DNA of 64,000 nt from Thalassotalea loyana (GCF_030161435.1 NZ_BSSV01000002.1:186001-250000); one strand, 5' to 3'. Counted from the stretch's first letter, positions 19,346 through 28,964 are shown. Notes: generated from the letters alone by a model not told the origin. Numbers and translations are program-made.

Positions 19346-20593
19346 TTAGTGAGCTGTTTTTTGACTATTCGTCACTTTAATTTGCTCAACCTGTTTAAAT
19401 GACGTTTGTGACTTTGGCCCTAGTAGAAAGTCTAGTTGCACCAATGAGTTTTTCATACCTGCTTTAGATGGTTTATATTTCCACTGACGTAAAGCAATTT
19501 TCGCACTCTTGTCGAACACTTTTTTCGGTGTTGCCTTAATCACAGATACGTTTTCAACATCACCTTTCGGTGTAATATCAAATTTCAAGACAACAGAGCC
19601 TTCTAACTTCTTATCGACCGCTTTTTGCGGGTAAACAGGTTCAATGCGTTTTACCGGCATTACTTCTGAACCACCGGCTTTAGTCATTTTAGCACCGCTA
19701 CCTGCAAAACTCATTGCAGATAGGCTCATCATTAACACTGCCATTACTGCTAGTGAAGCAATCATAGAACCTTTAGGGTTGTTTTTAATAAAATGTATAC
19801 GTTCAAACATCACGTCTTTATCTCCATATTCTTTAAAGGACAATTGGGCAAAGCCTACAGGCACAGTTAGCTGGGCTGCGACTACTAATGCTTTGCTGTA
19901 GTTGATCCTGCTAGTGGTGTGTTTGCGCGCCAACACAATTTCATCACAGGAAAGTTCTTGGTCACGGCGATAATAGCGAAACGCTAACCATGCCAATGGA
20001 TGGAACCACATTAGCGCTAATAAGATTAGCGCAAACGCATTCCACACTAAGTCATTTCGTTGAAAATGACAGAGTTCATGTTCAAGGATCAGCGCCTGCT
20101 GTTCCTTCGAATAATGTTGCTCGAAGTCTTCTGGGATCACTAGTGTTGGTTTAATGAGTCCCACTAGCATTGGACTAAAAACGTCTTCACTTGCTCGATA
20201 ACGAAGTCCCTTTACATCGCTAGTTAATGGTGTTTCAGTCAATTGGCGCCAATTCTTTGTTTGCTTAACAAGCAAATAATGATTAACCATTAAATAACCG
20301 AAAAATACACAAAAACCGGTAAGCCACAAATATAAAGCGATATCGTAAACCGAATACCGAGTCATTTGCTCATTAGCAATAACTAACATTTTCGCCATTT
20401 GAGCGGAGGTTTCCGATGGAATAAACCAATTAGGTATCGACAATAACGGCAATGCGAGCGTAAAAGGAATAAATAGATACAAACGATAATATGTTTGACT
20501 TCCTATGTACGGTAATAAAGTTTTCCGAGATAAGATCAACATGCCAGCGATAACAGTAAATGGCACAAGTACCTCTAATAGCCAATCAATCAT
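19346..20593 (-). CDS. BlaR1/MecR1-like M56 metallopeptidase with TonB C-terminal domain
   Basis: 415-residue membrane protein. Four membrane helices surround a cytoplasmic M56 zinc-protease domain. HELCH (HExxH) is at residues 172-176 and the third ligand region (DQELSCDEIVL) near residue 215; a fourth helix spans about residues 277-297. In place of the penicillin-binding sensor of BlaR1, residues ~316-395 form a TonB-C-like domain (KRIEPVYPQKAVDKKLEG, QWKYKPSKAG). It overlaps the BlaI-like gene by eight bases. By analogy the protease would inactivate the BlaI-like repressor after a periplasmic signal; the signal is unknown and no beta-lactamase gene is adjacent. Confidence 0.9.
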   Translation of the reverse strand: MIDWLLEVLVPFTVIAGMLILSRKTLLPYIGSQTYYRLYLFIPFTLALPLLSIPNWFIPSETSAQMAKMLVIANEQMTRYSVYDIALYLWLTGFCVFFGYLMVNHYLLVKQTKNWRQLTETPLTSDVKGLRYRASEDVFSPMLVGLIKPTLVIPEDFEQHYSKEQQALILEHELCHFQRNDLVWNAFALILLALMWFHPLAWLAFRYYRRDQELSCDEIVLARKHTTSRINYSKALVVAAQLTVPVGFAQLSFKEYGDKDVMFERIHFIKNNPKGSMIASLAVMAVLMMSLSAMSFAGSGAKMTKAGGSEVMPVKRIEPVYPQKAVDKKLEGSVVLKFDITPKGDVENVSVIKATPKKVFDKSAKIALRQWKYKPSKAGMKNSLVQLDFLLGPKSQTSFKQVEQIKVTNSQKTAH

Positions 20594-20960
20594 TTTCTTG
20601 CTCCCATGATTTAATGAGTGCCTTTAATGTTTCAACATCTTCTTTTTCGAGCTGGTTTTGCTTAGCAAACCCAGCGACAAGTGGCGATAACTTACCACTA
20701 AAGAGTCGTTGAACTAATGATTGGCTTTCTTGCTGCTGATAGCTCTCACGCTCTATCAATGGAAAATAAAGGTAGCGACGTTGCTCTTTTTCAAACCCCA
20801 GCGCTTCTTTTTTTACCAGACGATTTAACAAAGTTTTTACTGTTTTTTCATGCCACTGACGATCTGTATTTAACCGTTCAACAATTTCAACAGCACTTAT
20901 AGGGTTCTTTTGCCAAATGACCTCAAGAACTTCATACTCAGCTTTACTTATTTCGACCAT
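20586..20960 (-). CDS. BlaI/MecI/CopY family transcriptional repressor
   Basis: 124 residues. The N-terminal winged helix (ISKAEYEVLEVIWQKNPISAVEIVERL, then WHEKTVKTLLNRLVKKEAL) is typical of BlaI/MecI, and the C-terminal helical region mediates dimerisation. The protein should repress its own operon with the downstream M56 protease gene. Two dyads of the form ATTACA-NN-TGTAAT lie just upstream. The cleavage site used for proteolytic inactivation in BlaI/MecI (Asn-Phe) cannot be identified with confidence here. Regulatory target other than this operon unknown. Confidence 0.93.
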   Translation of the reverse strand: MVEISKAEYEVLEVIWQKNPISAVEIVERLNTDRQWHEKTVKTLLNRLVKKEALGFEKEQRRYLYFPLIERESYQQQESQSLVQRLFSGKLSPLVAGFAKQNQLEKEDVETLKALIKSWEQEND

Positions 20961-20970
20961 AACTTTAACT

Positions 20971-20984
20971 ATTACAAATGTAAT
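20971..20984. promoter_or_regulatory. BlaI-type operator 1
   Basis: ATTACA-AA-TGTAAT, a perfect dyad 11 bases upstream of the BlaI-like start. The TACA-N2-TGTA core matches operators of the BlaI/MecI/CopY family. Confidence 0.75.
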
Positions 20985-20995
20985 CCTTAATTAAA

Positions 20996-21011
20996 GATTA
21001 CACTTGTAATC
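20996..21011. promoter_or_regulatory. BlaI-type operator 2
   Basis: GATTACA-CT-TGTAATC, a perfect 7+7 dyad whose centre is 26 bases from operator 1, consistent with two repressor dimers on one promoter. Confidence 0.78.
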
Positions 21012-21068
21012 ATCTAAGTCAAGCTTAAATTATGATCTAAAACGAAAGAATTGTTTGGAGATTGAACG

Positions 21069-22034
21069 CTAACCTTTTCCCTGTTGCTTTTTGCGCTCAT
21101 ACATTTGCTTGTCAGCATCTTCTATTAACGCTTCAATTGAACCATGGGCCGATTGAACATAACTCACGACTCCATGAGAAAATTCAATGTCGTAAGGTTT
21201 ACCGCTATTTTTATTGAATTCATCTAAGGTCTGTTGAAACCGTTTAATTGTGCGGTGAGTTTGATGAATATTTGCCCCCGTAAAAAGCACAGCAAACTCA
21301 TCTCCTCCCAACCGCGCCAAAACATCTGACTCTCGCAGTTCTTTTGACAATAAAAAACTAAACGCAATTAACACGTCATCGCCTTCTTTATGCCCGTAGG
21401 TGTCATTGATTGCTTTGAACTTATCTAGATCAAAATACACCAAGGATAAATCTACGTTCATCCTGCGACACATTTGGAAGCTAAATTCAGATAACGTATT
21501 GAATCCTCGTCGATTTGTAATGCCGGTGAGCTCGTCTAGCGTTGATACTTGAACAGCTTCTAATTCGCGTTCAGCCATGACCGCCAAATCTTCAAAGTCA
21601 CGCATATCTTCCTTGTCAAAGACACGCGGTTTATCGTCTATGATGCAGAAAGTACCGAGCTTCATTCCATTAATACCTTTGAGTGGGTATCCTGCATAAA
21701 ATCTAATATTGGGTTCACCCGCTACCAGAGGATTATCAAAAAACCTGTTATCTTTAGTGGCGTCCTCAACAACCAAGCACTCCGACGATAAAATTGCATG
21801 GCCACAAAATGAAACACCCCTATCAGTTTCTTGCACAGGTAAACCAAAACACGATTTAAACCATTGACGATTATCATCAACTAAACTAACAAGTGCGATA
21901 GGCACATCAAACAGTCGTTTCGCCATACGCGTTAACCGATCAAAACGCTCTTCTGGTTCAGTATCAAGTATTTTCAGTGCATGTAATGTTTGCAAACGCT
22001 CTAGTTCATTTTCTAGATATTCAGGTTTGAGCAA
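21069..22034 (-). CDS. diguanylate cyclase with GAF domain
   Basis: 321-residue cytoplasmic protein with no membrane helix. Residues ~22-155 form a GAF sensor domain (FDVPIALVSLVDDNRQWFKS, VSFCGHAIL). Residues ~165-320 form a GGDEF domain. The active site GGDEF is intact at 243-247, and an RxxD inhibitory site (RESD, 234-237) lies exactly five residues before it, so it should make cyclic di-GMP with product inhibition. The start is a TTG at 22034, strongly supported by AAGGAGG five bases upstream. The GAF ligand is unknown. Monocistronic. Confidence 0.92.
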   Translation of the reverse strand: MLKPEYLENELERLQTLHALKILDTEPEERFDRLTRMAKRLFDVPIALVSLVDDNRQWFKSCFGLPVQETDRGVSFCGHAILSSECLVVEDATKDNRFFDNPLVAGEPNIRFYAGYPLKGINGMKLGTFCIIDDKPRVFDKEDMRDFEDLAVMAERELEAVQVSTLDELTGITNRRGFNTLSEFSFQMCRRMNVDLSLVYFDLDKFKAINDTYGHKEGDDVLIAFSFLLSKELRESDVLARLGGDEFAVLFTGANIHQTHRTIKRFQQTLDEFNKNSGKPYDIEFSHGVVSYVQSAHGSIEALIEDADKQMYERKKQQGKG

Positions 22035-22244
22035 TGTGCCTCCTTAAACCACCTAACGCAGCTCTTCACCGGTGAGGGCCGTCAAGTTTCATCTTTGTTT
22101 AAGTATAGAATAAATGAAAAATTTCATGACTTATTTGGCAACGAAAGCACCAAAGGCCCAGAGCACGTTAAGTTATTCATCAACAATTTTGAAAAAAGCG
22201 TAAAAAGTTAGTGATTAACTACTGATTGCAGACATTGTTTTAGG

Positions 22245-22250
22245 TATAAT
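22245..22250 (+). promoter_or_regulatory. probable -10 element of prfC
   Basis: A perfect TATAAT sits 78 bases upstream of prfC, followed by a GC-rich GTCGCGC start region. No strong TTGACA is seen at the expected distance. Confidence 0.4.
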
Positions 22251-22328
22251 GTCGCGCTTTTTAGCGATTGAATTGTAAACACTATTCAATCCTTTTAATT
22301 TTCGTATTCGCTACAACAGGTAACTAGC

Positions 22329-23909
22329 ATGTCTGTACAACAGCAAGAAGTCGATATTCGTCGTACCTTCGCTATCATCTCGCATCCAGATGCGGGTAAA
22401 ACAACCATTACTGAAAAAGTACTTTTATTCGGTCAAGCCTTGCAAAAAGCAGGTACGGTAAAAGGCAAAAAATCAGGTCAACACGCCAAGTCTGACTGGA
22501 TGGAAATGGAAAAAGATCGTGGTATCTCAATCACCACCTCAGTAATGCAATTTCCGTATAACGACTGTTTAGTTAACCTACTAGATACTCCAGGCCACGA
22601 AGACTTCTCGGAAGATACCTACCGTACCTTAACTGCCGTTGACTCATGTCTGATGGTAATTGATACCGCAAAAGGTGTTGAGGACCGTACGATCAAGCTA
22701 ATGGAAGTAACTCGATTACGTGATACGCCAATTATCACCTTCATGAACAAAATGGACCGCGATACCCGTGATCCAATGGAAGTCATGGATGAAGTTGAAG
22801 ACGTTTTAAAAATTAAATGTGCACCGATTACTTGGCCAATTGGCATGGGTAAAGAATTTAAAGGTGTCTACAACATTATGACTGATGAAACGATTTTGTA
22901 TCAATCAGGCCAAGGCCACACAATTCAAGAAAAGCGTGTAATTAAAGGCTTAGATAACCCAGAGCTTGATGAAGCCGTGGGTTCATACGCTGAAGATTTA
23001 CGTGATGAGCTTGAACTTGTCGTTGGTGCCTCACATGAGTTTGATTTAGACGAATTCCTCAAAGGTGAATTAACGCCAGTATTTTTCGGTACTGCATTAG
23101 GTAACTTTGGTGTTGACCATATGCTAGATGGTTTAACTAAATGGGCACCTACACCACTACCACGTAAAACCAATGGTCGCGACGTTGCCGCTACGGAAGA
23201 AAAGTTCTCGGGATTTGTTTTCAAAATTCAAGCGAATATGGATCCAAAACACCGTGACCGTATTGCCTTCATGCGTATTGTATCGGGTAAATACTCCAAA
23301 GGTATGAAGATGCGTCAGGTACGTATTGGTAAAGATGTAAAAATTGCTGATGCAGTAACTTTCATGGCAGGTGACAGAGCTAACGTTGAAGAAGCTTTTG
23401 CTGGTGATATTATTGGTTTGCACAACCACGGTAGTATCCAAATTGGCGATACCTTTACTCAAGGTGAAGAAATGAAGTTTACTGGTATTCCAAACTTCGC
23501 ACCGGAAATGTTCCGTCGTATTCGCTTAAAAGATCCGTTAAAGCAAAAGCAATTACAAAAAGGTCTGATTCAATTATCTGAAGAAGGTGCAGTTCAAGTA
23601 TTTAGACCAATGAACTCAAACGACATGATTGTTGGCGCCGTCGGTGTGCTTCAGTTTGAAGTGGTTGTTCAACGTCTGAAAACTGAATACAACGTTGACG
23701 CGATTTACGAGTCTATTTCCGTTGCAACAGCTCGCTGGTGTACTTGTGAAGATGAACGCACATTAGAGCAATTTAAGAAGAAGGCGTTTGATAACCTAGC
23801 ATTAGACGGCGGTGATAACTTAACGTACATCGCACCAACTATGGTTAATCTGAGCTTGGCGCAAGAGCGTCATCCGGATATTGAGTTTCATCAAACCCGA
23901 GAACACTAA
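22329..23909 (+). CDS. prfC: peptide chain release factor 3
   Basis: 526-residue translational GTPase (E. coli RF3 is 529) that recycles RF1 and RF2 from the ribosome after peptide release. G-motifs: P-loop SHPDAGKTT (residues 18-26), [23 protein letters not shown] (G3) and FMNKMDRD (G4). Domains II and III follow with [19 protein letters not shown] and [18 protein letters not shown]. Length and motifs are complete. A hairpin-rich repeat region lies between this gene and argS. Confidence 0.97.
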   Translation: MSVQQQEVDIRRTFAIISHPDAGKTTITEKVLLFGQALQKAGTVKGKKSGQHAKSDWMEMEKDRGISITTSVMQFPYNDCLVNLLDTPGHEDFSEDTYRTLTAVDSCLMVIDTAKGVEDRTIKLMEVTRLRDTPIITFMNKMDRDTRDPMEVMDEVEDVLKIKCAPITWPIGMGKEFKGVYNIMTDETILYQSGQGHTIQEKRVIKGLDNPELDEAVGSYAEDLRDELELVVGASHEFDLDEFLKGELTPVFFGTALGNFGVDHMLDGLTKWAPTPLPRKTNGRDVAATEEKFSGFVFKIQANMDPKHRDRIAFMRIVSGKYSKGMKMRQVRIGKDVKIADAVTFMAGDRANVEEAFAGDIIGLHNHGSIQIGDTFTQGEEMKFTGIPNFAPEMFRRIRLKDPLKQKQLQKGLIQLSEEGAVQVFRPMNSNDMIVGAVGVLQFEVVVQRLKTEYNVDAIYESISVATARWCTCEDERTLEQFKKKAFDNLALDGGDNLTYIAPTMVNLSLAQERHPDIEFHQTREH

Positions 23910-23924
23910 ATTTCGTCGTAAAAA

Positions 23925-24016
23925 GAATTTAGGCTGCATTGCCGGCGTTATTTTTAAGAGTCACATAGGCAAGCTATGCTCCTATTAAAAATAACTTGGC
24001 GGCTTTGCCTAAATCC
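23925..24016. repeat. long imperfect palindrome (MITE-like intergenic element)
   Basis: About 92 bases fold into one long interrupted hairpin: ATTTAGGC (23927-23934) with GCCTAAAT (24007-24014), GTTATTTTTAA (23947-23957) with TTAAAAATAAC (23985-23995), and ATAG (23965-23968) with CTAT (23974-23977) at the tip. No open reading frame is inside. The form is that of a dispersed intergenic repeat or small non-autonomous element. Only this copy was noticed in the window. Confidence 0.6.
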
Positions 24017-24055
24017 CTTTAACTTAGAAATTGAATTTTACTGTACAGAATTAAA

Positions 24056-24085
24056 CGTCATTCCTGCGACAGCGGGAATCTCATG
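24056..24085. repeat. REP-like stem-loop (CGTCATTCC...GGGAATCTCAT)
   Basis: ATTCCTGC (24060-24067), GACA loop, GCGGGAAT (24072-24079): an eight-pair stem with one G-T wobble. GTCATTCC(C/T)GCG..AGCGGGAATCTC is recalled as a common dispersed extragenic repeat of marine gammaproteobacteria. It lies 30 bases upstream of argS. Confidence 0.6.
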
Positions 24086-24114
24086 CGAAATAGCAAAGAG
24101 AAAGTGATAAAGAA

Positions 24115-25866
24115 ATGAATATTAAACAACTACTGAGTGACATCGTATTAAAAGCGATGATCGAAGCAGGCTTACCAGAAGATACTAACCCTGCCGTTAG
24201 CCAATCAACGAAACCACAGTTTGGTGATTACCAAGCAAACGGTGTAATGGGCGCAGCTAAAAAACTAAAAACTAATCCTCGTGAATTAGCGACTAAAGTT
24301 GTCGAAAACCTAACACCAGCACTTGTCGATGCTGGAATTGCTGAAAAAATCGAATTAGCTGGCCCTGGCTTTATTAATATTCATTTATCAAAAGCGTGGT
24401 TAGCAGAACAATTAGCTATTGCAGCAAACGATGAAAAGCTTGGTGTAACACAACGCGAAGAGCCTCAAACTGTTGTTGTTGACTACTCAGCACCAAACCT
24501 AGCTAAAGAAATGCACGTTGGTCACTTACGCTCAACAATCATTGGCGATGCTGTAGTTCGCGCGCTTGAATTTAGAGGCGACAAAGTTATCCGTCAAAAC
24601 CATATGGGTGATTGGGGTACACAATTTGGTATGTTACTCGCACACCTAAGCGATAAATTGGCAGCAAATGAAGTAGCTGAAACTGCGCTAGCCGATTTAG
24701 AAAACTTCTACCGTGAAGCTAAGATCCGCTTTGACGAAGAGGAAGGCTTTGCTGATCGCGCTCGCGAATATGTGGTAAAGCTACAAAGTGGCGATGCAGA
24801 TTGCTCAACCCTATGGCAGCAATTTATCGATATTTCGATTCATCACTCAGAAGAGATTTACGACAAGTTAAACGTTACCTTAAAGCGTGAAGACATCATG
24901 GGCGAAAGTGCCTACAACCCAGACTTGCCAGTGGTTATTGACGAACTGATGGCGAAAGGTATTGCCGTAGAAGACCAAGGTGCAAAGGTTGTTTTCATTG
25001 AAGAAATGGCCAACAAAGACGGTGAACCTTCAGTCTTTATCGTGCAAAAATCTGGTGGTGGCTACCTTTACGCAACGACTGACTTATCAGCGTGTCGTTA
25101 CCGTTCAAATGAATTAAACGCAGACCGCATCATTATCTTCACCGATGCTCGTCAAGCACTTCACTTTAAACAAGTTGAAATTGTTGCCCGTAAAGCAGGC
25201 TTCTTACCTGATCATGTAGCTTACGATCACTGTCCATTTGGTATGATGATGGGTGACGACGGTAAACCGTTTAAAACACGTACTGGCGGCACAATTAAGT
25301 TAGCTGACTTACTTGATGAAGCAGTAACGCGTGCAACGGATTTAATCAAAGAGAAAAACCCAGAGATGCCAGCTGAGCAACTTAATGAAGTGGCACAAAA
25401 AGTTGGTATTGGCGCAGTTAAATTTGCTGACTTATCGAAAAACCGTACTAGCGATTACATCTTCAACTGGAAAACAATGCTTAGCTTTGAAGGTGCAACA
25501 GCGCCATACTTACAATACGCATACTCACGTATTCAAAGTATCTTCACCAAAGCTGGCATTACAGTAGCAGAGTTACCTAGCCAAGCAACCATTGTTGAGC
25601 CACAAGAAAAAGCGCTAGCGCTTAAGTTACTTCAATTAGAAGAAGTATTAGACTCAGTGATCGGTGATGGTACACCTAACTTGCTATGTAACTACTTATA
25701 CGAGTTAGCAAGCCTATACATGAGCTTCTACGAAGCCTGCCCTATCTTAAAAGACGGTATCGAAGAAGACGTTAAACTTTCTCGTTTAGCTCTATGTCAC
25801 GCCATCTCAAGTACGCTTATGAAAGGCCTAGATATTCTAGGTATTGAAGTAATGGAACGTATGTAG
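24115..25866 (+). CDS. argS: arginyl-tRNA synthetase
   Basis: 583-residue class I aminoacyl-tRNA synthetase (EC 6.1.1.19) that charges tRNA-Arg. The N-terminal Add-1 domain covers about residues 1-115. The catalytic domain has [20 protein letters not shown] (HIGH-type motif HVGH near residue 134), [14 protein letters not shown], and [18 protein letters not shown] in place of a canonical KMSKS. The C-terminal anticodon-binding domain contains [19 protein letters not shown]. Length is normal (E. coli 577). Followed by a terminator. Confidence 0.97.
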   Translation: MNIKQLLSDIVLKAMIEAGLPEDTNPAVSQSTKPQFGDYQANGVMGAAKKLKTNPRELATKVVENLTPALVDAGIAEKIELAGPGFINIHLSKAWLAEQLAIAANDEKLGVTQREEPQTVVVDYSAPNLAKEMHVGHLRSTIIGDAVVRALEFRGDKVIRQNHMGDWGTQFGMLLAHLSDKLAANEVAETALADLENFYREAKIRFDEEEGFADRAREYVVKLQSGDADCSTLWQQFIDISIHHSEEIYDKLNVTLKREDIMGESAYNPDLPVVIDELMAKGIAVEDQGAKVVFIEEMANKDGEPSVFIVQKSGGGYLYATTDLSACRYRSNELNADRIIIFTDARQALHFKQVEIVARKAGFLPDHVAYDHCPFGMMMGDDGKPFKTRTGGTIKLADLLDEAVTRATDLIKEKNPEMPAEQLNEVAQKVGIGAVKFADLSKNRTSDYIFNWKTMLSFEGATAPYLQYAYSRIQSIFTKAGITVAELPSQATIVEPQEKALALKLLQLEEVLDSVIGDGTPNLLCNYLYELASLYMSFYEACPILKDGIEEDVKLSRLALCHAISSTLMKGLDILGIEVMERM

Positions 25867-25893
25867 CTTTCAGCTAGCAAACTATCTAAACTT

Positions 25894-25919
25894 AAGGCTA
25901 TCATTTGATAGCCTTTTTT
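25894..25919 (+). terminator. intrinsic terminator after argS
   Basis: AAGGCTATC-ATTT-GATAGCCTTTTTT, seven pairs and six T residues. Confidence 0.88.
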
Positions 25920-25948
25920 ATTGCTCAAATTTAATACCCCTAACCAAT

Positions 25949-26728
25949 ATGCTTTTTACTGATAGCCACTGCCATTTTGATTTCAAAGAGTTTGCCCAAA
26001 CCCGAGAAGCTGTAGCGAAAAACTGTCTTGATCTAGGGGTTCATCAACTTATTGTCCCCGCCATTGCGCCAAGTAATTGGCAGGCTGTATTGGCATTAGA
26101 GACTCAAAGCGAGCTTAAACTTCATAAAGCACTCGGCATTCACCCATGGTTTCTAAATGATCTAACGCTTGCTGATGTAGAGGATTTGTCCTCCTTGGTT
26201 ACAAGGCATCATAGCGAAATTATTGCGATTGGCGAGATAGGCATAGACGGTAAAATTGCAGAAGATTACGATAACTTAACAAAGCAGATTCAGTTTTTTG
26301 ATGCTCAATTAGCGCTTGCTGCAAAATCACAATTACCTGTGATCGTTCATCACCGGAAATCTCATCCATTATTAGTTGAGAGAATAAAATCAGCAAAATA
26401 TTCTGGAGGAGGAATCGTGCATGCATTTTCTGGAAGCTTTCAGCAAGCCAAACATTATTTGGATTTAGGTTTTAAACTTGGTATCGGTGGAACCATTACG
26501 TATGAAAGAGCAGCAAAAACACGTAAAACCGTCACTAAGTTACCGCTAGAGAGTATGGTTTTAGAGACAGATGCCCCTGCAATGCCGATTTTCCAACAAA
26601 AAATTCAACATAATAGTCCTGAGAATATCCCATTAATTTTTGATGCTCTGACAGACTTAAGGCAAGAGCCTAAAGATTTGATTGCAGAACAATTGGAAAA
26701 CAACATTATTAATCTTTTTTCGGCATAA
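25949..26728 (+). CDS. yjjV: TatD-family metal-dependent hydrolase, YjjV type
   Basis: 259-residue TIM-barrel hydrolase. Metal and active-site motifs of the TatD family are in order: DSHCHFD (HxH, residues 5-11), IGEIGIDG (Glu ligand near residue 93), IVHHRKSH (His near 132), IVHAFSGS (His near 155) and LETDAPAMP (Asp near 206). The segment GTITYERAAKTRKTVTKLP closely matches the YjjV subgroup rather than TatD or YcfH. Likely a DNase or deoxynucleoside-related hydrolase; the exact substrate is not set by sequence. ATG at 25949. Confidence 0.9.
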   Translation: MLFTDSHCHFDFKEFAQTREAVAKNCLDLGVHQLIVPAIAPSNWQAVLALETQSELKLHKALGIHPWFLNDLTLADVEDLSSLVTRHHSEIIAIGEIGIDGKIAEDYDNLTKQIQFFDAQLALAAKSQLPVIVHHRKSHPLLVERIKSAKYSGGGIVHAFSGSFQQAKHYLDLGFKLGIGGTITYERAAKTRKTVTKLPLESMVLETDAPAMPIFQQKIQHNSPENIPLIFDALTDLRQEPKDLIAEQLENNIINLFSA

Positions 26729-26862
26729 ACTATTTTACCCATAAGAACAAAGACTTAGAATTAAAAACAACACGAACCAGCTCATAAAACAAACAAAAAG
26801 GTTCATTTTTGAAAGTAAAAGTGAAATAATACACACTCAATTACAAGTAGTAGGGTTGAATT

Positions 26863-27009
26863 ATGGCGACTTCAGAAGCGAATCAAACACAAATCAATGA
26901 AACAGCAACTGAGCAAAACATTTCATTAGAGCAACAATTAGCAGACGCAAACAAGCAAATAGAAGACTTAAAGCTACAAATATCTTGGCTTGAGCGTTCA
27001 TACGAATAA
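26863..27009 (+). CDS. 48-residue coiled-coil microprotein
   Basis: A short ATG-TAA frame with its own strong terminator 28 bases downstream and no competing frame. The product starts with a polar Gln/Thr/Glu-rich stretch (MATSEANQTQINETATEQN). It then forms one amphipathic helix with heptad spacing (LEQQLADANKQIEDLKLQI) that ends WLERSYE. The composition recalls SlyX-like or other small coiled-coil proteins, but no family is assigned. No membrane segment. The terminator, unbroken reading and regular heptads argue that it is a real gene; the ribosome site is weak (TAGGGTT about 8 bases upstream). Confidence 0.55.
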   Translation: MATSEANQTQINETATEQNISLEQQLADANKQIEDLKLQISWLERSYE

Positions 27010-27037
27010 TTAAACGTAACCTATTCATTTGTTATTT

Positions 27038-27066
27038 AGCGAGTTTAAAGTAACTCGCTTTTTTTT
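27038..27066 (+). terminator. intrinsic terminator of the microprotein gene
   Basis: AGCGAGTT-TAAAGT-AACTCGCT followed by seven T residues. Confidence 0.9.
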
Positions 27067-27137
27067 GCCCTAAAACAAGAGCCGGAAAGTTATAGCAATA
27101 ACTTTCATCAATGATTCCAGAGATGTTTTAGACGGTA

Positions 27138-27743
27138 TTAATGCTTAACTTTACCTACTTTTAACGTAGGGCGATTAACTTTTGAGAAGCTTTTGGCCAG
27201 CAAAAAGCCAATGATGCCTGCTAAGATAAGTAGCAACCGAGCTTGCTCGGATAACTCTTGATTCGATTGTGTTAGTGAGGCTTTGATAAACTCATCATTT
27301 AAGGTAATACGCACGTAACCAAGTAACTTTTCCGCACGAATTTCACCTGTAAAACTTGTTTGTCCGATAAATTCTGCATTGTCTCGAGCAATCAATCGCT
27401 CCTTAATAGGTATCGCATTTGATGAGCTCACAATCACCTGCCCTGTAACACCATAAAACGTCACATCATGGATAAAGTCTTGTTGGCTTACATTTTCAGC
27501 GAGCGCTATCAATGACTTTCGATCGTTTTTTTGCAAGTAAACCGACGCACTGTCCGACAACTGGGTTAGCTGAAGCTGCCCTACAGTTTGATAGTGCTGA
27601 TGAACTTTAGTTTGAGATTTTTGATCACTAATGAAATGAATATTCAAGACAATAACAATCAACACAACCGCTATAGTTAATTGCAGAATTTTATTATAAA
27701 TCGGCGATATTTTAAGGTATAAAGGCAATTCGATTCGTTTCAT
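27138..27743 (-). CDS. ytjB: AhpA/YtjB (Smp) family membrane protein
   Basis: 201 residues with an N-terminal membrane helix (~17-36), a periplasmic domain of about 125 residues (VGQLQLTQLSDSASVYLQKND..., YVRITLND) and a C-terminal helix (~170-186, LLLILAGIIGFLLAKSF). This fits the SMP_2/AhpA-YtjB family, once named for a supposed haemolysin link. The gene is divergent from serB, as ytjB (smp) is in E. coli, and that synteny is the main support. The periplasmic part resembles a sensor domain without an output domain; molecular function unknown. Confidence 0.82.
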   Translation of the reverse strand: MKRIELPLYLKISPIYNKILQLTIAVVLIVIVLNIHFISDQKSQTKVHQHYQTVGQLQLTQLSDSASVYLQKNDRKSLIALAENVSQQDFIHDVTFYGVTGQVIVSSSNAIPIKERLIARDNAEFIGQTSFTGEIRAEKLLGYVRITLNDEFIKASLTQSNQELSEQARLLLILAGIIGFLLAKSFSKVNRPTLKVGKVKH

Positions 27744-27863
27744 AACATGAAAAATAATACACAGCTTATATATAACTATACTGGCTTACTGCATTTTTTA
27801 AAATGTAAACGTAATAATAATTGATTTGAAATTACTCACTTACCATCTCAAGGTTGTAAAAAT

Positions 27864-28922
27864 ATGTCGATGTTTGAATTAAATTTATCTGCTCACGCTA
27901 ATACGCCTCTTGCTGACATTATTGACTGTTCTGCAGATATTAAAACGCCAATAAATATCCACCTTGATAATGAAAACCTATTAATTGAACAAGCTATTTT
28001 AAATACTAAAGTCGCTCCTCATGCTCAAGGCAGTGACGCTCAGATGCAAACCGTAACGAGCAATGCCCGTTTAGTTGTTTTTTCTACTATCAATCTTTCA
28101 ACATTAGTTGCGTTAACTCATCAATGCAATCTGACATTAGTGTCAATTGAACAATGTGTTGATAGAGTTGGAAGTACAAGTATTCGAATTCTCATTGCAA
28201 CCCAAGATATTGATAAGAGCCGCCAGCTGTTAGCAAGCTTTAATATGGCCCACAACATTGAGTCTGCAATAACTGACAGTTCTCCATCTTTATCTCAGCC
28301 AGGGTTGTTAGTCATGGATATGGACTCGACGGCAATAAAAATTGAATGTATTGATGAAATTGCAAAACTAGCAGGAACAGGAGAGCAAGTAGCAGCAGTA
28401 ACGGCTCAAGCAATGCAAGGCAACCTCGATTTTAAACAAAGCCTTTATCAGCGAGTAGCAACGTTAAAAGGTGCTGATGAGTCTATCATGCAGGCTGTTT
28501 TAGATGAGTTGCCTTTGATGGATGGCTTAACAAACCTAGTTAAAGTACTACAGCAACACAATTGGCGTTTAGCTATTGCTTCGGGTGGTTTTACCTATTT
28601 TGCCGATCATCTCAAACACACCTTACCATTAGATGAAGCCTACTCTAACCAACTTGAAATCATTGACGGCAAACTTACTGGTGAAGTCATTGGCGACATC
28701 GTCGATGCCAATAAAAAGGCAGAGGTACTTGCGACGTTAGCAACAAAATACGGTATTCCAATGAGCCAAACCGTTGCGATAGGTGACGGTGCTAATGATC
28801 TCGTGATGATGGCAAAAGCACAATTGGGTGTTGCTTGCCATGCAAAAGAAATCGTTAAACAAAAGGCTCAAACGAGTATTAACAAGGCGCCACTTGACAC
28901 CTTATTACACTGGTTGGACTAA
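27864..28922 (+). CDS. serB: phosphoserine phosphatase
   Basis: 352-residue HAD-superfamily enzyme (EC 3.1.3.3), last step of serine synthesis. The N-terminal ~140 residues form an ACT-like regulatory region (LVVFSTINLSTLVALTHQCN). The HAD core has MDMDSTAIKIECIDEIA (nucleophile Asp in DxDST, near residue 151), the serine motif LAIASGGFTYFAD and the C-terminal motif AIGDGANDLVMMAKAQLGV. The HAD core is complete; the protein is about 30 residues longer than E. coli SerB (322) because of the N-terminal region. Divergent from ytjB; radA follows after one intervening minus-strand gene. Confidence 0.96.
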   Translation: MSMFELNLSAHANTPLADIIDCSADIKTPINIHLDNENLLIEQAILNTKVAPHAQGSDAQMQTVTSNARLVVFSTINLSTLVALTHQCNLTLVSIEQCVDRVGSTSIRILIATQDIDKSRQLLASFNMAHNIESAITDSSPSLSQPGLLVMDMDSTAIKIECIDEIAKLAGTGEQVAAVTAQAMQGNLDFKQSLYQRVATLKGADESIMQAVLDELPLMDGLTNLVKVLQQHNWRLAIASGGFTYFADHLKHTLPLDEAYSNQLEIIDGKLTGEVIGDIVDANKKAEVLATLATKYGIPMSQTVAIGDGANDLVMMAKAQLGVACHAKEIVKQKAQTSINKAPLDTLLHWLD

Positions 28923-28927
28923 AAATT

Positions 28928-28960
28928 AAAAAGCCTGATGGCTTTGCTATCAGGCTTTTT
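28928..28960. terminator. bidirectional intrinsic terminator
   Basis: AAAAAGCCTGAT-GGCTTTGCT-ATCAGGCTTTTT between the convergent serB and PilZ genes. Confidence 0.9.
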
Positions 28961-28964
28961 AACG

